From: Caldilineaceae bacterium
GTDB lineage: Bacteria > Chloroflexota > Anaerolineae > Caldilineales > Caldilineaceae
Assembly: GCA_026708085.1 (NCBI GenBank)
Contig: JAPOVP010000153.1
Span: forward strand, 48,421 to 112,420
DNA length: 64,000 nt
Direction of reading: 5' to 3'
The notes beneath the pieces were generated by a model that had not been told where the DNA came from, ran no database searches, and saw only the letters and a program-made list of their open reading frames with translations. Position 1 is the first letter of the stretch; each line of letters begins with the position of its first letter. A program made the position numbers and the translations under genes. Shown in pieces: positions 1 to 9,686 of this stretch.

Positions 1-276
1 CTCGCCGTATTCGACACCCGATGGGCACGCGGTGACGCAGGCCAGGCAGCCCAGGCATCGGTCCACGTGCGGCAGTACCTCCTCATGGGACAACTCCCCT
101 TCGAGAGCGCCTTTCATGAGCAAGATGCGTCCGCGCGGTGAGTCCATCTCCTCTCCCAACGCAAGGTAGGTTGGGCAGGCTGGCAGGCAGAAGCCGCAAT
201 GGACGCAACTGGCGACAGCTTCCGCCATGGATGGAGCTTGAGGACCGAGTGAATCTACCGGAATAGCATGGCGCAT
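1..276 (-). CDS. glcF: Glycolate oxidase iron-sulfur subunit GlcF (partial, N-terminal 92 codons)
   Basis: The frame is open from an ATG at 276 down to the window edge, so only the N-terminus is present. It encodes two ferredoxin-type 4Fe-4S motifs: [12 protein letters not shown] near residue 24 and [12 protein letters not shown] near residue 74, separated by a segment with DSPRGRI. This arrangement is typical of the GlcF/LutA-type Fe-S subunit that passes electrons from the GlcD/GlcE flavoproteins towards the quinone pool. GlcD and GlcE are encoded upstream on the same strand, which supports the name. A lactate or D-2-hydroxyacid oxidase Fe-S subunit would look the same at this end. Confidence 0.88.
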   Translation of the reverse strand, partial: MRHAIPVDSLGPQAPSMAEAVASCVHCGFCLPACPTYLALGEEMDSPRGRILLMKGALEGELSHEEVLPHVDRCLGCLACVTACPSGVEYGE

Positions 277-295
277 GGGACTATATTCGTAATCG

Positions 296-1264
296 TTATG
301 TCGTCAACAGGACCTTGCCCTTGGTCTGGCGCGCTTCCAGGTATGTATGCGCGCCCTCCGCATCGTCGAGCGGGAATGTGCGGTCGATGCGGATCTCCAG
401 CTTGTCTTCAGCAATCCAGTTGAAAACGTCATTGGCGCGGCCCTCCAGCTCCGATCGCGTGAGCATATGGGAGGCCAACGTCGGCCGCGTCAGGAAGAGC
501 GAGCCCTTCTGGTTGAGGACCTGCGGGTCGATTGAAGGAACAACGCCGCTCGCCTGGCCGAACAGTACCATATAGCCGCGCGGCTTAAGACAGTCCAGGC
601 TCTTGTCAAAGGTAGCGATGCCGACCGAGTCGTACACGACCTCGACGCCTTCGCCGCCGGTCAGCTCGCGCACAGCCTCCGCAAAGTCTACTTCTGTGTA
701 GCGGATCGTGGCGTCCGCTCCGGCCGCCTCCGCGATGCGCGCCTTCTCCTCGGTTGAAACCGTACCGAGCACACGCGCGCCGCGCAGTTTGGCGATCTGT
801 ACCAACAGAGCCCCCGTGCCGCCGGCCGCTGCATGCACGAGGCAGGTATCGCCCGGCTTTAGCGGAAAAGTGCTGCATGCAAGGTAGTGGGCGGTCAACC
901 CCTGGATCATCGCCGCCGCCCCATGCTGGGCATCCACGCCGTCCGGTCGGTGGACCAGATTCCTGGAGGGGACGATCGCGTACTCGGCATAGGAGCCGGT
1001 CGACATCCCGTATGCCACGCTGTCGCCAACTGACACCTCGGTCACGCCCTCGCCGACGGCATCAACTGTCCCCGCCCCTTCCACTCCGGGCGTGAACGGA
1101 AGTGGCAGCGGATACCAACCCCGCCGGTGGTAGGTGTCGATAAAGTTTACGCCGGCCACCTCGATCTTTACCCGCGCTTCCCCTGCGCCTGGCTCCGGTG
1201 TGGGCACGTCCACGCACTGCAGTACGTTGGGGTCGCCTACCTCTTGAACGCGAATCGCTCTCAT
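296..1264 (-). CDS. NADPH:quinone oxidoreductase, zinc-independent MDR family
   Basis: The 322-residue product is a full-length medium-chain reductase of the QOR type. It has the N-terminal GroES-like half ([23 protein letters not shown]) and a Rossmann half with the AAAGGTG nucleotide-binding signature near residue 145. It lacks the cysteine/histidine zinc ligands of alcohol dehydrogenases. Such enzymes reduce quinones or enones with NADPH in the cytoplasm. It lies 41 bp after glcE and 19 bp before glcF, so it interrupts the glycolate oxidase genes inside one operon. The substrate cannot be told from sequence. Confidence 0.85.
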   Translation of the reverse strand: MRAIRVQEVGDPNVLQCVDVPTPEPGAGEARVKIEVAGVNFIDTYHRRGWYPLPLPFTPGVEGAGTVDAVGEGVTEVSVGDSVAYGMSTGSYAEYAIVPSRNLVHRPDGVDAQHGAAAMIQGLTAHYLACSTFPLKPGDTCLVHAAAGGTGALLVQIAKLRGARVLGTVSTEEKARIAEAAGADATIRYTEVDFAEAVRELTGGEGVEVVYDSVGIATFDKSLDCLKPRGYMVLFGQASGVVPSIDPQVLNQKGSLFLTRPTLASHMLTRSELEGRANDVFNWIAEDKLEIRIDRTFPLDDAEGAHTYLEARQTKGKVLLTT

Positions 1265-1305
1265 CTGCTTGCTCCTCTATCTGTTTTTTTTACCTGCCGC
1301 CCATG

Positions 1306-2478
1306 TTACCACTGCTCGAACTTTCCCTCCGGGTCCAGGGCCAGCGCGATGCGTCGCAGGAACGCGTTTTGGAGTGGCCGGCCCAACAGAGGATCTTCTC
1401 CGCCGTCTATGTTGTCACCGTCTCGTTGCTTCGGCGCACGCCGTGCGCGACCAATCAACTGTACACCTTGCAAGCCCAATTCCAGCAAAATCCTGTGCAG
1501 GTCGCCGCGAGAGCCCTGCTCTCCACCCGCCGTCGCCGCTGCGTCCGGCCAGCCGAGCCAGAGCAGATTTCCGCCAACGCTATAGCGTCGCATCGTCGCC
1601 CTGGAGCCGCCGAGCGCGTTCTCCACCGCCGGGATCCTTCGCGGAGTCAACGGCACCCGAACCAGCCCCATCGCCTCTTCAAGCCACCCCATCGATCGCG
1701 CTGTCTGCCACAAGTCTTCGTCTTCCTGATCCTGGTACAACTTAAGGTCGCCCGCTAGCTCGGCGCCCGCGGACACAACCGCCTGCAATGCCTGAGCCCG
1801 CTCCTGCAGTACGGTCAGCAAACCCCCTATACGCACCCAGAGAGTCCATCCCTTCTGCGTCGGCGCAAAATCGACCGCGTGCAGGTCGATGGCGCTGCGC
1901 GTTACCGCATCCAAAGCACTCAGCAGTTCGGACAGGCCGTTGAATTCCGCTGCCACTGTCGCAAACGCCGGCGGCTGGGGGAAGACTTTGAAGGTAAGTT
2001 CGGTCAAGACCCCCAGTCTTCCCAGACTGCCGACGAACAGTTTGGGAAAGTCGAACCCGGCCGCGTTCTTCACAACAGCGCCGCCGCCCCGAACCTCCTG
2101 ACCCTTCCCGTCGACAAAGCGAACGCCAATCAGAAAGTCGCGAATGCCGCCGTAGCGGTAACGTCCTGCCCCGCTCAGGCCGGACGCGACCGTCCCCCCC
2201 AGCGTTGCCCCCCGTTCGGCCAGTGGCGGATCGAAAGGCAGATACTGACCCTTCTCCTCCAGCAGCGCCGACATCTCGGCAACAGGTGTCCCGGCTCGGG
2301 CGGTAAAGGTATATTCCTCAGGCTGATAGTCGATGACGCCCCTTAACGTTGACAAGTCCAGCCATTGCACGTCCTTTTGGCACCGCCGCAGCGAAAGAGA
2401 AGGCTTGGAGCCGCCCCCGCGGACGCGCACACTCTCCGCCCCCCGTACTGCTTCCTGGATCTCATCGACGCTGTTCAT
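1306..2478 (-). CDS. glcE: Glycolate oxidase FAD-binding subunit GlcE
   Basis: The 390-residue protein has the PCMH-type FAD-binding fold: TLRGVIDYQPEEYTFTARAGT at the first strand, LPFDPPLAERGATLGGTVASG for pyrophosphate binding, and IRDFLIGVRFVDG following it. The length suits GlcE, the smaller flavin subunit of the three-part glycolate oxidase, rather than the ~480-residue GlcD, which is present separately. It sits between the sugar dehydrogenase and the quinone reductase genes on the same strand, consistent with co-transcription with glcD and glcF. Confidence 0.85.
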   Translation of the reverse strand: MNSVDEIQEAVRGAESVRVRGGGSKPSLSLRRCQKDVQWLDLSTLRGVIDYQPEEYTFTARAGTPVAEMSALLEEKGQYLPFDPPLAERGATLGGTVASGLSGAGRYRYGGIRDFLIGVRFVDGKGQEVRGGGAVVKNAAGFDFPKLFVGSLGRLGVLTELTFKVFPQPPAFATVAAEFNGLSELLSALDAVTRSAIDLHAVDFAPTQKGWTLWVRIGGLLTVLQERAQALQAVVSAGAELAGDLKLYQDQEDEDLWQTARSMGWLEEAMGLVRVPLTPRRIPAVENALGGSRATMRRYSVGGNLLWLGWPDAAATAGGEQGSRGDLHRILLELGLQGVQLIGRARRAPKQRDGDNIDGGEDPLLGRPLQNAFLRRIALALDPEGKFEQW

Positions 2479-2616
2479 GATCCGAACTTCCTGCTGGTCA
2501 GAATCCCGCTCCTTCTGCGAAGATAGGAATGACGCCGCCTACCTGCAGGCGTTAAGTCTATCCGGGCGCTCCGGAGCCACCAAAAACGGAAGCTCCAGGC
2601 TGGCATTCTCCTGTGC

Positions 2617-4749
2617 CTACTTGCCAATGATCATGTACAGTGCGCCGTCCTGATAGCCGGTAACGTACAAGTTGCCTTCTTCATCTTCGCCCACGCCGCT
2701 GACAGGGACCTTGGCGTTGACCGGCAGTGTGCTCAGCCAGCCGTCGTAGATAGTTCCGGTCGAAGCGGTCTCCGACCGCTTCAGCCCCCAGACTCTTCCG
2801 CTGCAGAAGTCACCGTAAAAGAAAACACCATCCAATTCGGGAAAGTCGCCGCCGCGATAGACTGCGCCGCCCACTATCGCACAAGAGTACACGTGGTCAT
2901 ACTCAACCACCGGCGAGATCAAGCCCTGCGCGCTGCACGGCAGAGACTCGAAACATCTGCTGCCTTCCTTAACGTCCCAACCGTAGTTTTCGCCGCCGCG
3001 GCTTCCTGCGGGCTGAAAGTTTACCTCTTCGTGCGTGATGTGGCCCGGATCAGGAATGTAAAGATCGCCGGTCAACTTGTCAAAGGCAAAGCCCCATGGA
3101 TTTCGTAGTCCCAGAGCCCAGATTTCGCCGAGATGGCCGTCGATCCCGACAAATGGGTTGTCCTCGGGGATGGCGTACGGCTTGATGTCCGTTTCTACGT
3201 CGATGCGCAAGATCTTGCCCAGCAGCGTTCCCGGATCCTGTGCGCGATTCTCAACATCCTTGAGCGTAGGGTGTCCGCCGTCGCCGCTGCCGACATAGAG
3301 GTATCCATCCGGACCAAAAGCGAGGCGTCCGCCATTGTGAACCTGGTCCGGCTGGGCGATCAGGAGCACGATCACCTCGCTCTCAGAATCGGCGAGATCA
3401 GGATCCGCGGCTGTCGTGAAACGGCTAATGACAGTATCCCCGGCTCGGTCAATATAGCTTACATAGAAATAGCGCTTGTCGGCATAGCCTGGCGGAAAGG
3501 CCACGTTGAGCAATCCCCGCTCTCCACAACATCGAACCCGGCTTGCAATGTCGAGAAAAGGTGTCTCTTCGACTACGCCGTCTCTGACAATTCGAATCCG
3601 TCCCTCTTGCTCGACAACAAAAAGACGCCCCGACCCGTCACCTGCATGGGTTACCTGCACAGGTAAGGCGAGTCCTTCAACAACCTTGTCCAAACTGAAC
3701 TGTGGCAGTTCTGCATCTCCGACAGGGTCTTCGAAACGTGAACCAAACACCCTTACCTCGCGCCATGCCACCCAACTTGGACTGTCAAGCGTCAGAATCT
3801 GCACCTCGCTGAGGCTGCGCGGCGGAACGATGGGGACCTCCAGCGTCTGTCCGTTTTCCGTGTGCAGGTTGTCGAACCTTCTGTACATCGTCCGCGTGCT
3901 GGAGCCGTTCCCTAGCCAGATCTCGTGTGTTGTCGGGCCTGCCGGGGACTGAGCGATCTCCAGTTCCAGTTTGTTAATGACGTAAAGCTCATCAAAAGAA
4001 ACAGAGTACCACTGCGGGGCCGGGAGCTGTGCCGTCCAGAATGTGTCTGGGTCACCGTCTATCGCCAGGCCGGCCATCTCTTCTTCTGCCGATGCAAACC
4101 CCGACCCATCCGTCGCAACATTCTCCCCTACCAGCGTTGACGGTTCTGCTGCCGGTCGCTCTCTTCCACTGGCTTCCGTCACCTCTCCCTCTTCATCCAA
4201 AGGCATGGCAGTAGACGACCCAAACACCCTTACTTCTCGCCACCCAACCCAGCTGGGACTATCCAGGGTTATTATCAGAACCTCGTTCAGCCTGCGGGGA
4301 GGCTCGACAGCGATCTCCAGGATCTGGCCATCTTCCGTATGTACGTCGATCAGCCTTTCCAGCAGGACACGCGTGTCAGAACCGCTCCCCAGCCAGATCT
4401 CATGCGTAGTTGGGCCGGCGGGCAGCTGCGTGACGATCAGCTCAATTCTGTCAACCAGGTAAAAGCTGTCGAAGGCTACCGAGAACCACTGCGGCGGCAG
4501 CTGCTGCGCATTCCAGATCGATTCCAGATCCCCGTCAATCGCCAACTGCGCAAATTGGCTTCTTTCAAAGGCATCTGCAGTTCCCAGTAGCGCGATGTTC
4601 TCGCTGGCTGGACCCGGCGCAGAAGTCGTATTGGGTTCCGGTTCAACAGTCGGTGCGACGCCTGGTTGAAGTAGCTCTTCACGCGGGGTACAAGCGCCGA
4701 TAAAGGAGAGAATGAGCAGGGCGGTGGCTAAGAGTCCGGTTCTTCTCAC
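2617..4749 (-). CDS. Lipoprotein PQQ-type sugar dehydrogenase with two discoidin-like domains
   Basis: The 710-residue product starts with a signal peptide and lipobox (FIGAC, Cys20), so it is probably an exported lipoprotein. Residues 51-177 and 210-336 are two copies of a beta-sandwich module (AIDGD, PQWxSVxFD, GPTTHEIWLG, LDSPSWVxWREVRVFG) that resembles F5/8 type C carbohydrate-binding domains. Residues 355-710 form a glucose/sorbosone dehydrogenase beta-propeller with HNGGRLAFGPDGYLYVGSGD near 471, the region that carries the catalytic His and PQQ/calcium contacts in soluble aldose dehydrogenases. It would oxidise a sugar outside the membrane. It lies inside the glycolate oxidase operon between glcD and glcE. 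No PQQ synthesis genes are in the window. Confidence 0.86.
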   Translation of the reverse strand: MRRTGLLATALLILSFIGACTPREELLQPGVAPTVEPEPNTTSAPGPASENIALLGTADAFERSQFAQLAIDGDLESIWNAQQLPPQWFSVAFDSFYLVDRIELIVTQLPAGPTTHEIWLGSGSDTRVLLERLIDVHTEDGQILEIAVEPPRRLNEVLIITLDSPSWVGWREVRVFGSSTAMPLDEEGEVTEASGRERPAAEPSTLVGENVATDGSGFASAEEEMAGLAIDGDPDTFWTAQLPAPQWYSVSFDELYVINKLELEIAQSPAGPTTHEIWLGNGSSTRTMYRRFDNLHTENGQTLEVPIVPPRSLSEVQILTLDSPSWVAWREVRVFGSRFEDPVGDAELPQFSLDKVVEGLALPVQVTHAGDGSGRLFVVEQEGRIRIVRDGVVEETPFLDIASRVRCCGERGLLNVAFPPGYADKRYFYVSYIDRAGDTVISRFTTAADPDLADSESEVIVLLIAQPDQVHNGGRLAFGPDGYLYVGSGDGGHPTLKDVENRAQDPGTLLGKILRIDVETDIKPYAIPEDNPFVGIDGHLGEIWALGLRNPWGFAFDKLTGDLYIPDPGHITHEEVNFQPAGSRGGENYGWDVKEGSRCFESLPCSAQGLISPVVEYDHVYSCAIVGGAVYRGGDFPELDGVFFYGDFCSGRVWGLKRSETASTGTIYDGWLSTLPVNAKVPVSGVGEDEEGNLYVTGYQDGALYMIIGK
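3742..4599 (-). repeat. Tandem internal duplication encoding two discoidin-like domains
   Basis: The stretches 4219-4599 and 3742-4122 encode two collinear 127-residue modules of the same protein. They share long identical blocks such as AGPTTHEIWLG and LDSPSWV-WREVRVFG, so the duplication is fairly recent or kept alike by gene conversion. The linker between them is acidic and low in hydrophobic residues. Confidence 0.85.
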
Positions 4750-4813
4750 CTCTCACCTACCCGTAAGCACTCATTATTTTTCAAAGAGACATTCTCGCGG
4801 ACTTGGTCTTCCA

Positions 4814-6259
4814 TTACTCCCTGAATATGACGCCCGCCTTTTCAAGTGGGTGGGGACCGACATGCGCCAAAGACTCAGCCTCGCCCGCCGGCAGCATTTT
4901 GCCCCGATTAGCGAGAGATCTGGTGTCTACGCTGCGCCGAACATCCTCCATCGCTTTCATCTCCAGCGGGCCATACATTTTTGGAAGAAAGGCGCGCTTT
5001 TCCATGCCGACCCCGTGTTCGCCCGTGATGGAGCCGCCTAGCTCAACGCAAAGTTCGAGAATCTCACCGGCCAGCTCCTCCGCCCGTTCCAGTGCGCCCT
5101 CCTCACGGCCGTCGAACAGGATCAGCGGGTGCAGGTTGCCGTCACCGGCGTGGAAAACGTTGGCCACGTCGATGCCGTAACTGGCGCTGAGCCGGTCAAT
5201 CTCCGCCAGCGCATCTCCCAACCGGCTGCGGGGCACGACCCCATCCTGCACGATATAGTCTGGAGCAAGTCGACCCACTGCCGAGAAAGCGGCTTTGCGT
5301 CCCTTCCAGATGCGGGCGCGTTCGTCCGCAGTCTGCGCCATGCGTACCTCCAATGGCGCGGTCTCTTCGATCAGCTGCATCAATTGGGCGAATTCGGCCT
5401 CCACCGCGCTCTCTTCGCCCTCCAGCTCGACAATCAGCAGCGCCGGTGCCGTCGGATAGCCCGCCTTGGCGCCTACCTCCGCCGCCTTGATCGCCAGCGC
5501 ATCCATGATCTCGATTGCGCCCGGCAGCAGACCGGAAGCCACCACCGCCGTCACAGCATCCCCCGCCGCATGTAACGAGTCGTAGGCTGCCAGCACGGTG
5601 CGATAGGTCTCCGGGATCGGCAGCAACCGCAATGTAATCTCCAAAGCAACGCCGAACAACCCCTCACTACCCACGAAAAAGCCCGGCAGATCGGGGCCGG
5701 CGCCCTCAAGGCTTTCGCCGCCCAGCTCGACGACCTCGCCATCTGGCAACGCAACCTCCATCCCCAAGACGTGGTTGCTGGTCATGCCGTATTTCAGGCA
5801 ATGCGCCCCTCCCGAGTTGAAGGCCACGTTGCCGCCAATCGTGCAGATCGACTGGCTGGAAGGATCGGGCGCATAGTAGAGGCCGTAGGGCTTCGCCGCC
5901 TCGGATACCTTCAGATTGATCACACCCGGCTCGACCACGGCGATGCGTTCCTCCGCATCCAGCCGCAGGATCCGGTCCAGGCGATTGAGGGCAATGACGA
6001 TGCCGTCAGCGATCGGCAATGAGCCGCCTGACAAACTGGTGCCGCTCCCCCGCGCAACGAAGGGGACGTTGTGCTCGTGGCAAAGCCGGATCGTTTCGAT
6101 AACCTCTGCGCGGTCCTGCGCAATCACCACCGCTGCCGGTCGCTGCTGAAATGCCGTCAGTGCGTCCGATTCGTAGGTCATCAACTGGGCAGGGCGGGTC
6201 AGGAGGCGGTCGGCATCATATAGACGCGACAATGCCTTGATAAAGGGATGAACGTTCAT
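4814..6259 (-). CDS. glcD: Glycolate oxidase subunit GlcD (FAD-linked)
   Basis: At 481 residues this matches GlcD length. The PCMH FAD domain is clear: [18 protein letters not shown] near residue 50, [14 protein letters not shown] near 133, and the C-terminal FAD-oxidase half ends with [18 protein letters not shown], the conserved HGVG active-site block of the D-lactate/glycolate family. It oxidises glycolate to glyoxylate or a similar D-2-hydroxy acid. Its ATG overlaps the stop of the upstream XdhC gene by 4 bp (ATGA), which ties the glycolate oxidase genes to the cox operon. Substrate choice between glycolate and D-lactate is not settled by sequence. Confidence 0.9.
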   Translation of the reverse strand: MNVHPFIKALSRLYDADRLLTRPAQLMTYESDALTAFQQRPAAVVIAQDRAEVIETIRLCHEHNVPFVARGSGTSLSGGSLPIADGIVIALNRLDRILRLDAEERIAVVEPGVINLKVSEAAKPYGLYYAPDPSSQSICTIGGNVAFNSGGAHCLKYGMTSNHVLGMEVALPDGEVVELGGESLEGAGPDLPGFFVGSEGLFGVALEITLRLLPIPETYRTVLAAYDSLHAAGDAVTAVVASGLLPGAIEIMDALAIKAAEVGAKAGYPTAPALLIVELEGEESAVEAEFAQLMQLIEETAPLEVRMAQTADERARIWKGRKAAFSAVGRLAPDYIVQDGVVPRSRLGDALAEIDRLSASYGIDVANVFHAGDGNLHPLILFDGREEGALERAEELAGEILELCVELGGSITGEHGVGMEKRAFLPKMYGPLEMKAMEDVRRSVDTRSLANRGKMLPAGEAESLAHVGPHPLEKAGVIFRE

Positions 6260-7023
6260 CTACCCGCCTCCTTAACGCGATTCCGAATCTGCACAATCTC
6301 CGCCATGATCGCCAGCGCGATCTCTCCGGGACTGCGCCCTCCCAGGTCGAGCCCAATCGGCGCGTGGATGCGTGAAATCTGTTCGTCGCTCACGCCGGCC
6401 TCGCGCAAAGCGGTTACTCGCTTAGCATGCGTGCGCTTTGAGCCAAGTGCACCGATGTAGCCGACCGGATGGTCCAGCGCGCAGATCAGCGCGGGCGTGT
6501 CCAGTTTCTCGTCGTGTGTCAACGTGACGACATAGGAGGATTCGTTCAGCTTCATTTCCTGCAGGGCCTCATCGGGCCAACTTCGTATCAACTCGTCCAC
6601 ATGGCCGAACCGGTCCTGCGTGGCGAATATCGGACGCGCGTCAATAACGACCGTATAGAGACCCAGTTCGCGGGCGAAAGAAACCAGCGGGATGGCGATG
6701 TGGACTGCGCCAACGACAATCAGCCTTTCCTGTGGCACGTGGACGTCAATCAGCAAGTCCCAATCTTGGTCCTTTGCCGGCAGCGTTATGCGCGTCGTCC
6801 GGCGCGCCTCCATCGCATCCGCCGCCAGGGAAGTGGCAGCCTGCTCCAGGGCCTCGTCCCCCAGTGACCCAGTGGTCGCTACGGTGGGGGCGTCCCTGTC
6901 CGCCTTGCGTTCACGGCGCACCAGCATTTTTCGCCCGATTGCATCTCCGCTCAGCACCGTGACGACCGCGCACAGCTCATCCTGCCGGATCGCCTGCGCG
7001 ACCGCCCCAAGGAGTTCAGCCAC
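6256..7023 (-). CDS. XdhC/CoxF-family molybdenum cofactor maturation protein, Rossmann part
   Basis: The 255-residue protein contains the XdhC C-terminal Rossmann domain: [44 protein letters not shown] and the [14 protein letters not shown] block. XdhC proteins bind molybdenum cofactor, help its sulfuration and insert it into xanthine dehydrogenase-type hydroxylases such as CoxL encoded upstream. The N-terminal XdhC_CoxI piece is a separate gene 16 bp upstream, so the two halves probably work together. Its stop overlaps the glcD start. Confidence 0.85.
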   Translation of the reverse strand: MAELLGAVAQAIRQDELCAVVTVLSGDAIGRKMLVRRERKADRDAPTVATTGSLGDEALEQAATSLAADAMEARRTTRITLPAKDQDWDLLIDVHVPQERLIVVGAVHIAIPLVSFARELGLYTVVIDARPIFATQDRFGHVDELIRSWPDEALQEMKLNESSYVVTLTHDEKLDTPALICALDHPVGYIGALGSKRTHAKRVTALREAGVSDEQISRIHAPIGLDLGGRSPGEIALAIMAEIVQIRNRVKEAGR

Positions 7024-7038
7024 TTCGCCCTTGCCCCG

Positions 7039-7353
7039 CTACCAATTCAGTGGCTCAATGAACACTTCGATCGTACCGCCGCAGGCCAGTCCTACTTCCC
7101 AGGCCGTCTCGTCGGCGATGCCGTAAGAGACGAGACGCGGCTGGCCCGTCTCCAATACCTCCAGCGCCTCCTGTACGGTGGCGCTCTCCACACAGCCGCC
7201 GCTGACGGAACCCACCATCGCGCCGTCCTCGGACACCGCCAGCTTCGCGCCCAAAGGACGCGGCGCCGAACCGTACACCTGCACCACCGTGGCCAGAGCG
7301 ACCCGTTTACCTGCCTGCTGCCAGTTATCGATATCGGCCAGGATCTCTTTCAT
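7039..7353 (-). CDS. XdhC/CoxI-family protein, N-terminal domain only
   Basis: A 104-residue stand-alone XdhC_CoxI domain with the signatures ALATVVQVYGSAPRPLGAKLAV and GSVSGGCVE, and GLACGGTIEVFIE at the end. Two-gene versions of XdhC are common next to cox genes. Together with the following gene it is expected to help make active molybdenum cofactor for the CoxL subunit in the cytoplasm. It lies 76 bp after coxE. Confidence 0.85.
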   Translation of the reverse strand: MKEILADIDNWQQAGKRVALATVVQVYGSAPRPLGAKLAVSEDGAMVGSVSGGCVESATVQEALEVLETGQPRLVSYGIADETAWEVGLACGGTIEVFIEPLNW

Positions 7354-7429
7354 GATAGGAGCTACGTCCCCTGGTGTCCATTAGGGTTGTTCGGTACGAC
7401 ATGCTTCTATGAATTCGATACATACTCTG

Positions 7430-8710
7430 TCATGCCTGCGCGTCCGCCATCACCTGCGCCAGCTGCTCTAAGCTGATCAGATTATGTACCGGCAGGAACT
7501 CGTCGGTATGCGGCAGCGCCGCCTGAATCCCCCGCGTCAGCGGTTCGTAGCTTGGTGAACCCAGCAGAGGGTTCAGCCAGATCAACCGGTGACAGCTGCG
7601 CTGCAGCCGCCCCATCTCCTGTCCCAGCATCTCCGGATCGCCCCTGTCCCAGCCATCGCTGATGACGAGGACGATTGCGCCCTGCCCACAGACTCGACGC
7701 GCCCAGTCAAAGTTGAAGGCGCGGATCGCTTCACCGATGCGCGTACCCCCGGCCCAGTCGTGCACCGCGTGCGCGGTCTGGTCCAGGGCCTGGTCGATGT
7801 CTCGCCGTCTCAGATGACGTGTGACTCGAGTCAACCGCGTGCTGAAAACGAATGCCTCTACCCTGTCCAGCGCGTGCGTGATCGAGTACAGGAACTGGAG
7901 CAGCACGCGGCTGTAACGATCCATCGAGCCGCTGATGTCGGCTAGTGCGACAATCGGGCGGCGGCGGGTTTTGCGCTGACGTCGGGCAATAACGAGCGGC
8001 TCTCCGCCGTAGCGCACATTCTGGCGCAGCGACCGCCGAAGATCAACCTGATCGCCGTGGTTGGCGGGAACCCGGCGCCGGGTGCGCCTTTCGGCCGGGG
8101 TCCATTGCAACTCCTGCATGAATTGCTTCACTTGCTGCAACTCATACTCGGTCATCGTCGCGAAATCCCGGCTGCGTAGGGCTTCGGCGCTGCTGTACGT
8201 GTAGATCTTTTCGACAAGGGGCTCTTGGTCAACCTGCTTGCGTTCGTCTTTCTGCTCGCGGTCGGCCCGGATCAGGCGGTATTGAATCTCTCCCTGCGGT
8301 GTCTGCTGAAGCAGTTCTCCAAGGTTGATGCGAGCAAGCTCCTGTCTCTCTCTCGCCCTCCAGAACAGGTCAAACGCCTCGTCGAACAGCTCCAGATGCT
8401 CGTGCCGGCTGACCAGAATCGCTCTGGCCGCGTCCCGTGCTTGTTCCTTGACCCGCAGATTTATCTGCGTCAAGGCTTCCACCAGGTCGAGAATCTGTGT
8501 TGGCGTTACCGGGATGCTCAACCCGCGCAAAAGGCGGGCAAAGAGCAGCATGTTCTGTAGAAAATTTCCGTGGGAGGGCGGAGGTTCAGAATCAGGTCCG
8601 GAGGGGGTAGGCATGAAATGCCGAAGGTGAAGTCCGGTCTCACCTCTTCCATTACTCTCTACGCTCGTGAATTTCTCCTCGGCCACCGCGCCGCTGTCGG
8701 GTTCACTCAT
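7430..8710 (-). CDS. coxE: CoxE-like von Willebrand factor A domain protein
   Basis: The likely start is the ATG at 8710 (MSEPDSG), which overlaps the end of the MoxR gene in ATGAGTGA; the frame is open further upstream but only antisense to MoxR codons. The C-terminal half has a VWA domain with the MIDAS motif DISGSMDRYS and AGGTRIGEAI. Family knowledge: CoxE works with the CoxD AAA ATPase in post-translational assembly of the Mo-Cu or Mo active site of CODH-type hydroxylases. The N-terminal region is charged and helical. Gene order D-E-F/I is the usual cox accessory order. Confidence 0.88.
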   Translation of the reverse strand: MSEPDSGAVAEEKFTSVESNGRGETGLHLRHFMPTPSGPDSEPPPSHGNFLQNMLLFARLLRGLSIPVTPTQILDLVEALTQINLRVKEQARDAARAILVSRHEHLELFDEAFDLFWRARERQELARINLGELLQQTPQGEIQYRLIRADREQKDERKQVDQEPLVEKIYTYSSAEALRSRDFATMTEYELQQVKQFMQELQWTPAERRTRRRVPANHGDQVDLRRSLRQNVRYGGEPLVIARRQRKTRRRPIVALADISGSMDRYSRVLLQFLYSITHALDRVEAFVFSTRLTRVTRHLRRRDIDQALDQTAHAVHDWAGGTRIGEAIRAFNFDWARRVCGQGAIVLVISDGWDRGDPEMLGQEMGRLQRSCHRLIWLNPLLGSPSYEPLTRGIQAALPHTDEFLPVHNLISLEQLAQVMADAQA

Positions 8711-9686
8711 CGCGCGATGCCAGTGCGCCGTCCTGGCTCCGTAATACCTGAACGATTTCGCGTACGGTCTGGCCCTGCACCTTCTCGATATCATCCCGGT
8801 ACTTGAGAAGTACGCCCAGCGTTTCGTCCACCACGTTCTCGGTAAGTTCCTCTTGATCGAGCGCGGTGAGAGCATTCATCCAGTCCAGTGTCTCAGCGAC
8901 GCCCGGGAACTTGTACAGTTCCCCGCGCCGCAACTCCTGCACAAAGCCCACGACCTCTCTCGACAGCTTTTCTGAGGCGTGCGGAGCCTTAGCGTGCAGA
9001 ATTGCATACTCCTTTTCAAAGCTGGGGTAGTCGATCCAGTGGTAAAGGCAGCGGCGTTTCAGCGCGTCGTGAATCTCGCGCGTGCGATTTGAAGTAATGA
9101 CCACCACCGGAGGCGTCGGCGCCTGGATCGTGCCAATCTCAGGTATGGTAATCTGAAAGTCGCTCAAGACCTCCAGCAAAAAAGCTTCGAACTCCTCGTC
9201 GGCTCGGTCCAGTTCATCGATCAGCAGAATCGGGGCCTTCCCGTTCTGTTGACCGCGGCTGTCTATTGCCTGTAGAAGCGGGCGCCGCAGCAGAAATGTG
9301 TCGCTGAACAGGTCCTGGATCACCGCCTCTCGCAACTCACTGCCGGCCGCTTCATCGGAATGCTCCGGTGGATTTGAGCCCTGTTCAGTCGCTTCCAACA
9401 GACGGATCTGAAGCATCTGGCGCGCGTAGTTCCATTCATAAACCGCCGTGCTCACATCCAGCCCCTCGTAACACTGTAGCCGGATCAGCCGCGTGTCGAG
9501 CATCTGCGACAAAATCTTCGCCACTTCCGTCTTGCCGACTCCAGCCTCCCCCTCCAGGAACAGGGGGCGCTTCAATTTGAGTGCAAGGAAGATAGCCGTC
9601 GCGAGGCTGTGGTCCGCTATATAGGCTTTCGTTCGCAGGGCTTCGGCGACGGATTGAACGGAGGGCAGCTGATTTGGAGTGGTCAT
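8703..9686 (-). CDS. coxD: MoxR-family AAA+ ATPase, CoxD-like
   Basis: The 327-residue protein has Walker A GEAGVGKTE (near residue 50), Walker B LLIDELDRAD, sensor TSNRTRE and the C-terminal lid, all typical of MoxR. With the VWA partner encoded next, it forms a chaperone-like pair that matures the molybdenum hydroxylase. Its start overlaps the upstream kinase gene by 4 bp and its end overlaps coxE by 8 bp, so translation is probably coupled. Confidence 0.9.
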   Translation of the reverse strand: MTTPNQLPSVQSVAEALRTKAYIADHSLATAIFLALKLKRPLFLEGEAGVGKTEVAKILSQMLDTRLIRLQCYEGLDVSTAVYEWNYARQMLQIRLLEATEQGSNPPEHSDEAAGSELREAVIQDLFSDTFLLRRPLLQAIDSRGQQNGKAPILLIDELDRADEEFEAFLLEVLSDFQITIPEIGTIQAPTPPVVVITSNRTREIHDALKRRCLYHWIDYPSFEKEYAILHAKAPHASEKLSREVVGFVQELRRGELYKFPGVAETLDWMNALTALDQEELTENVVDETLGVLLKYRDDIEKVQGQTVREIVQVLRSQDGALASRDE

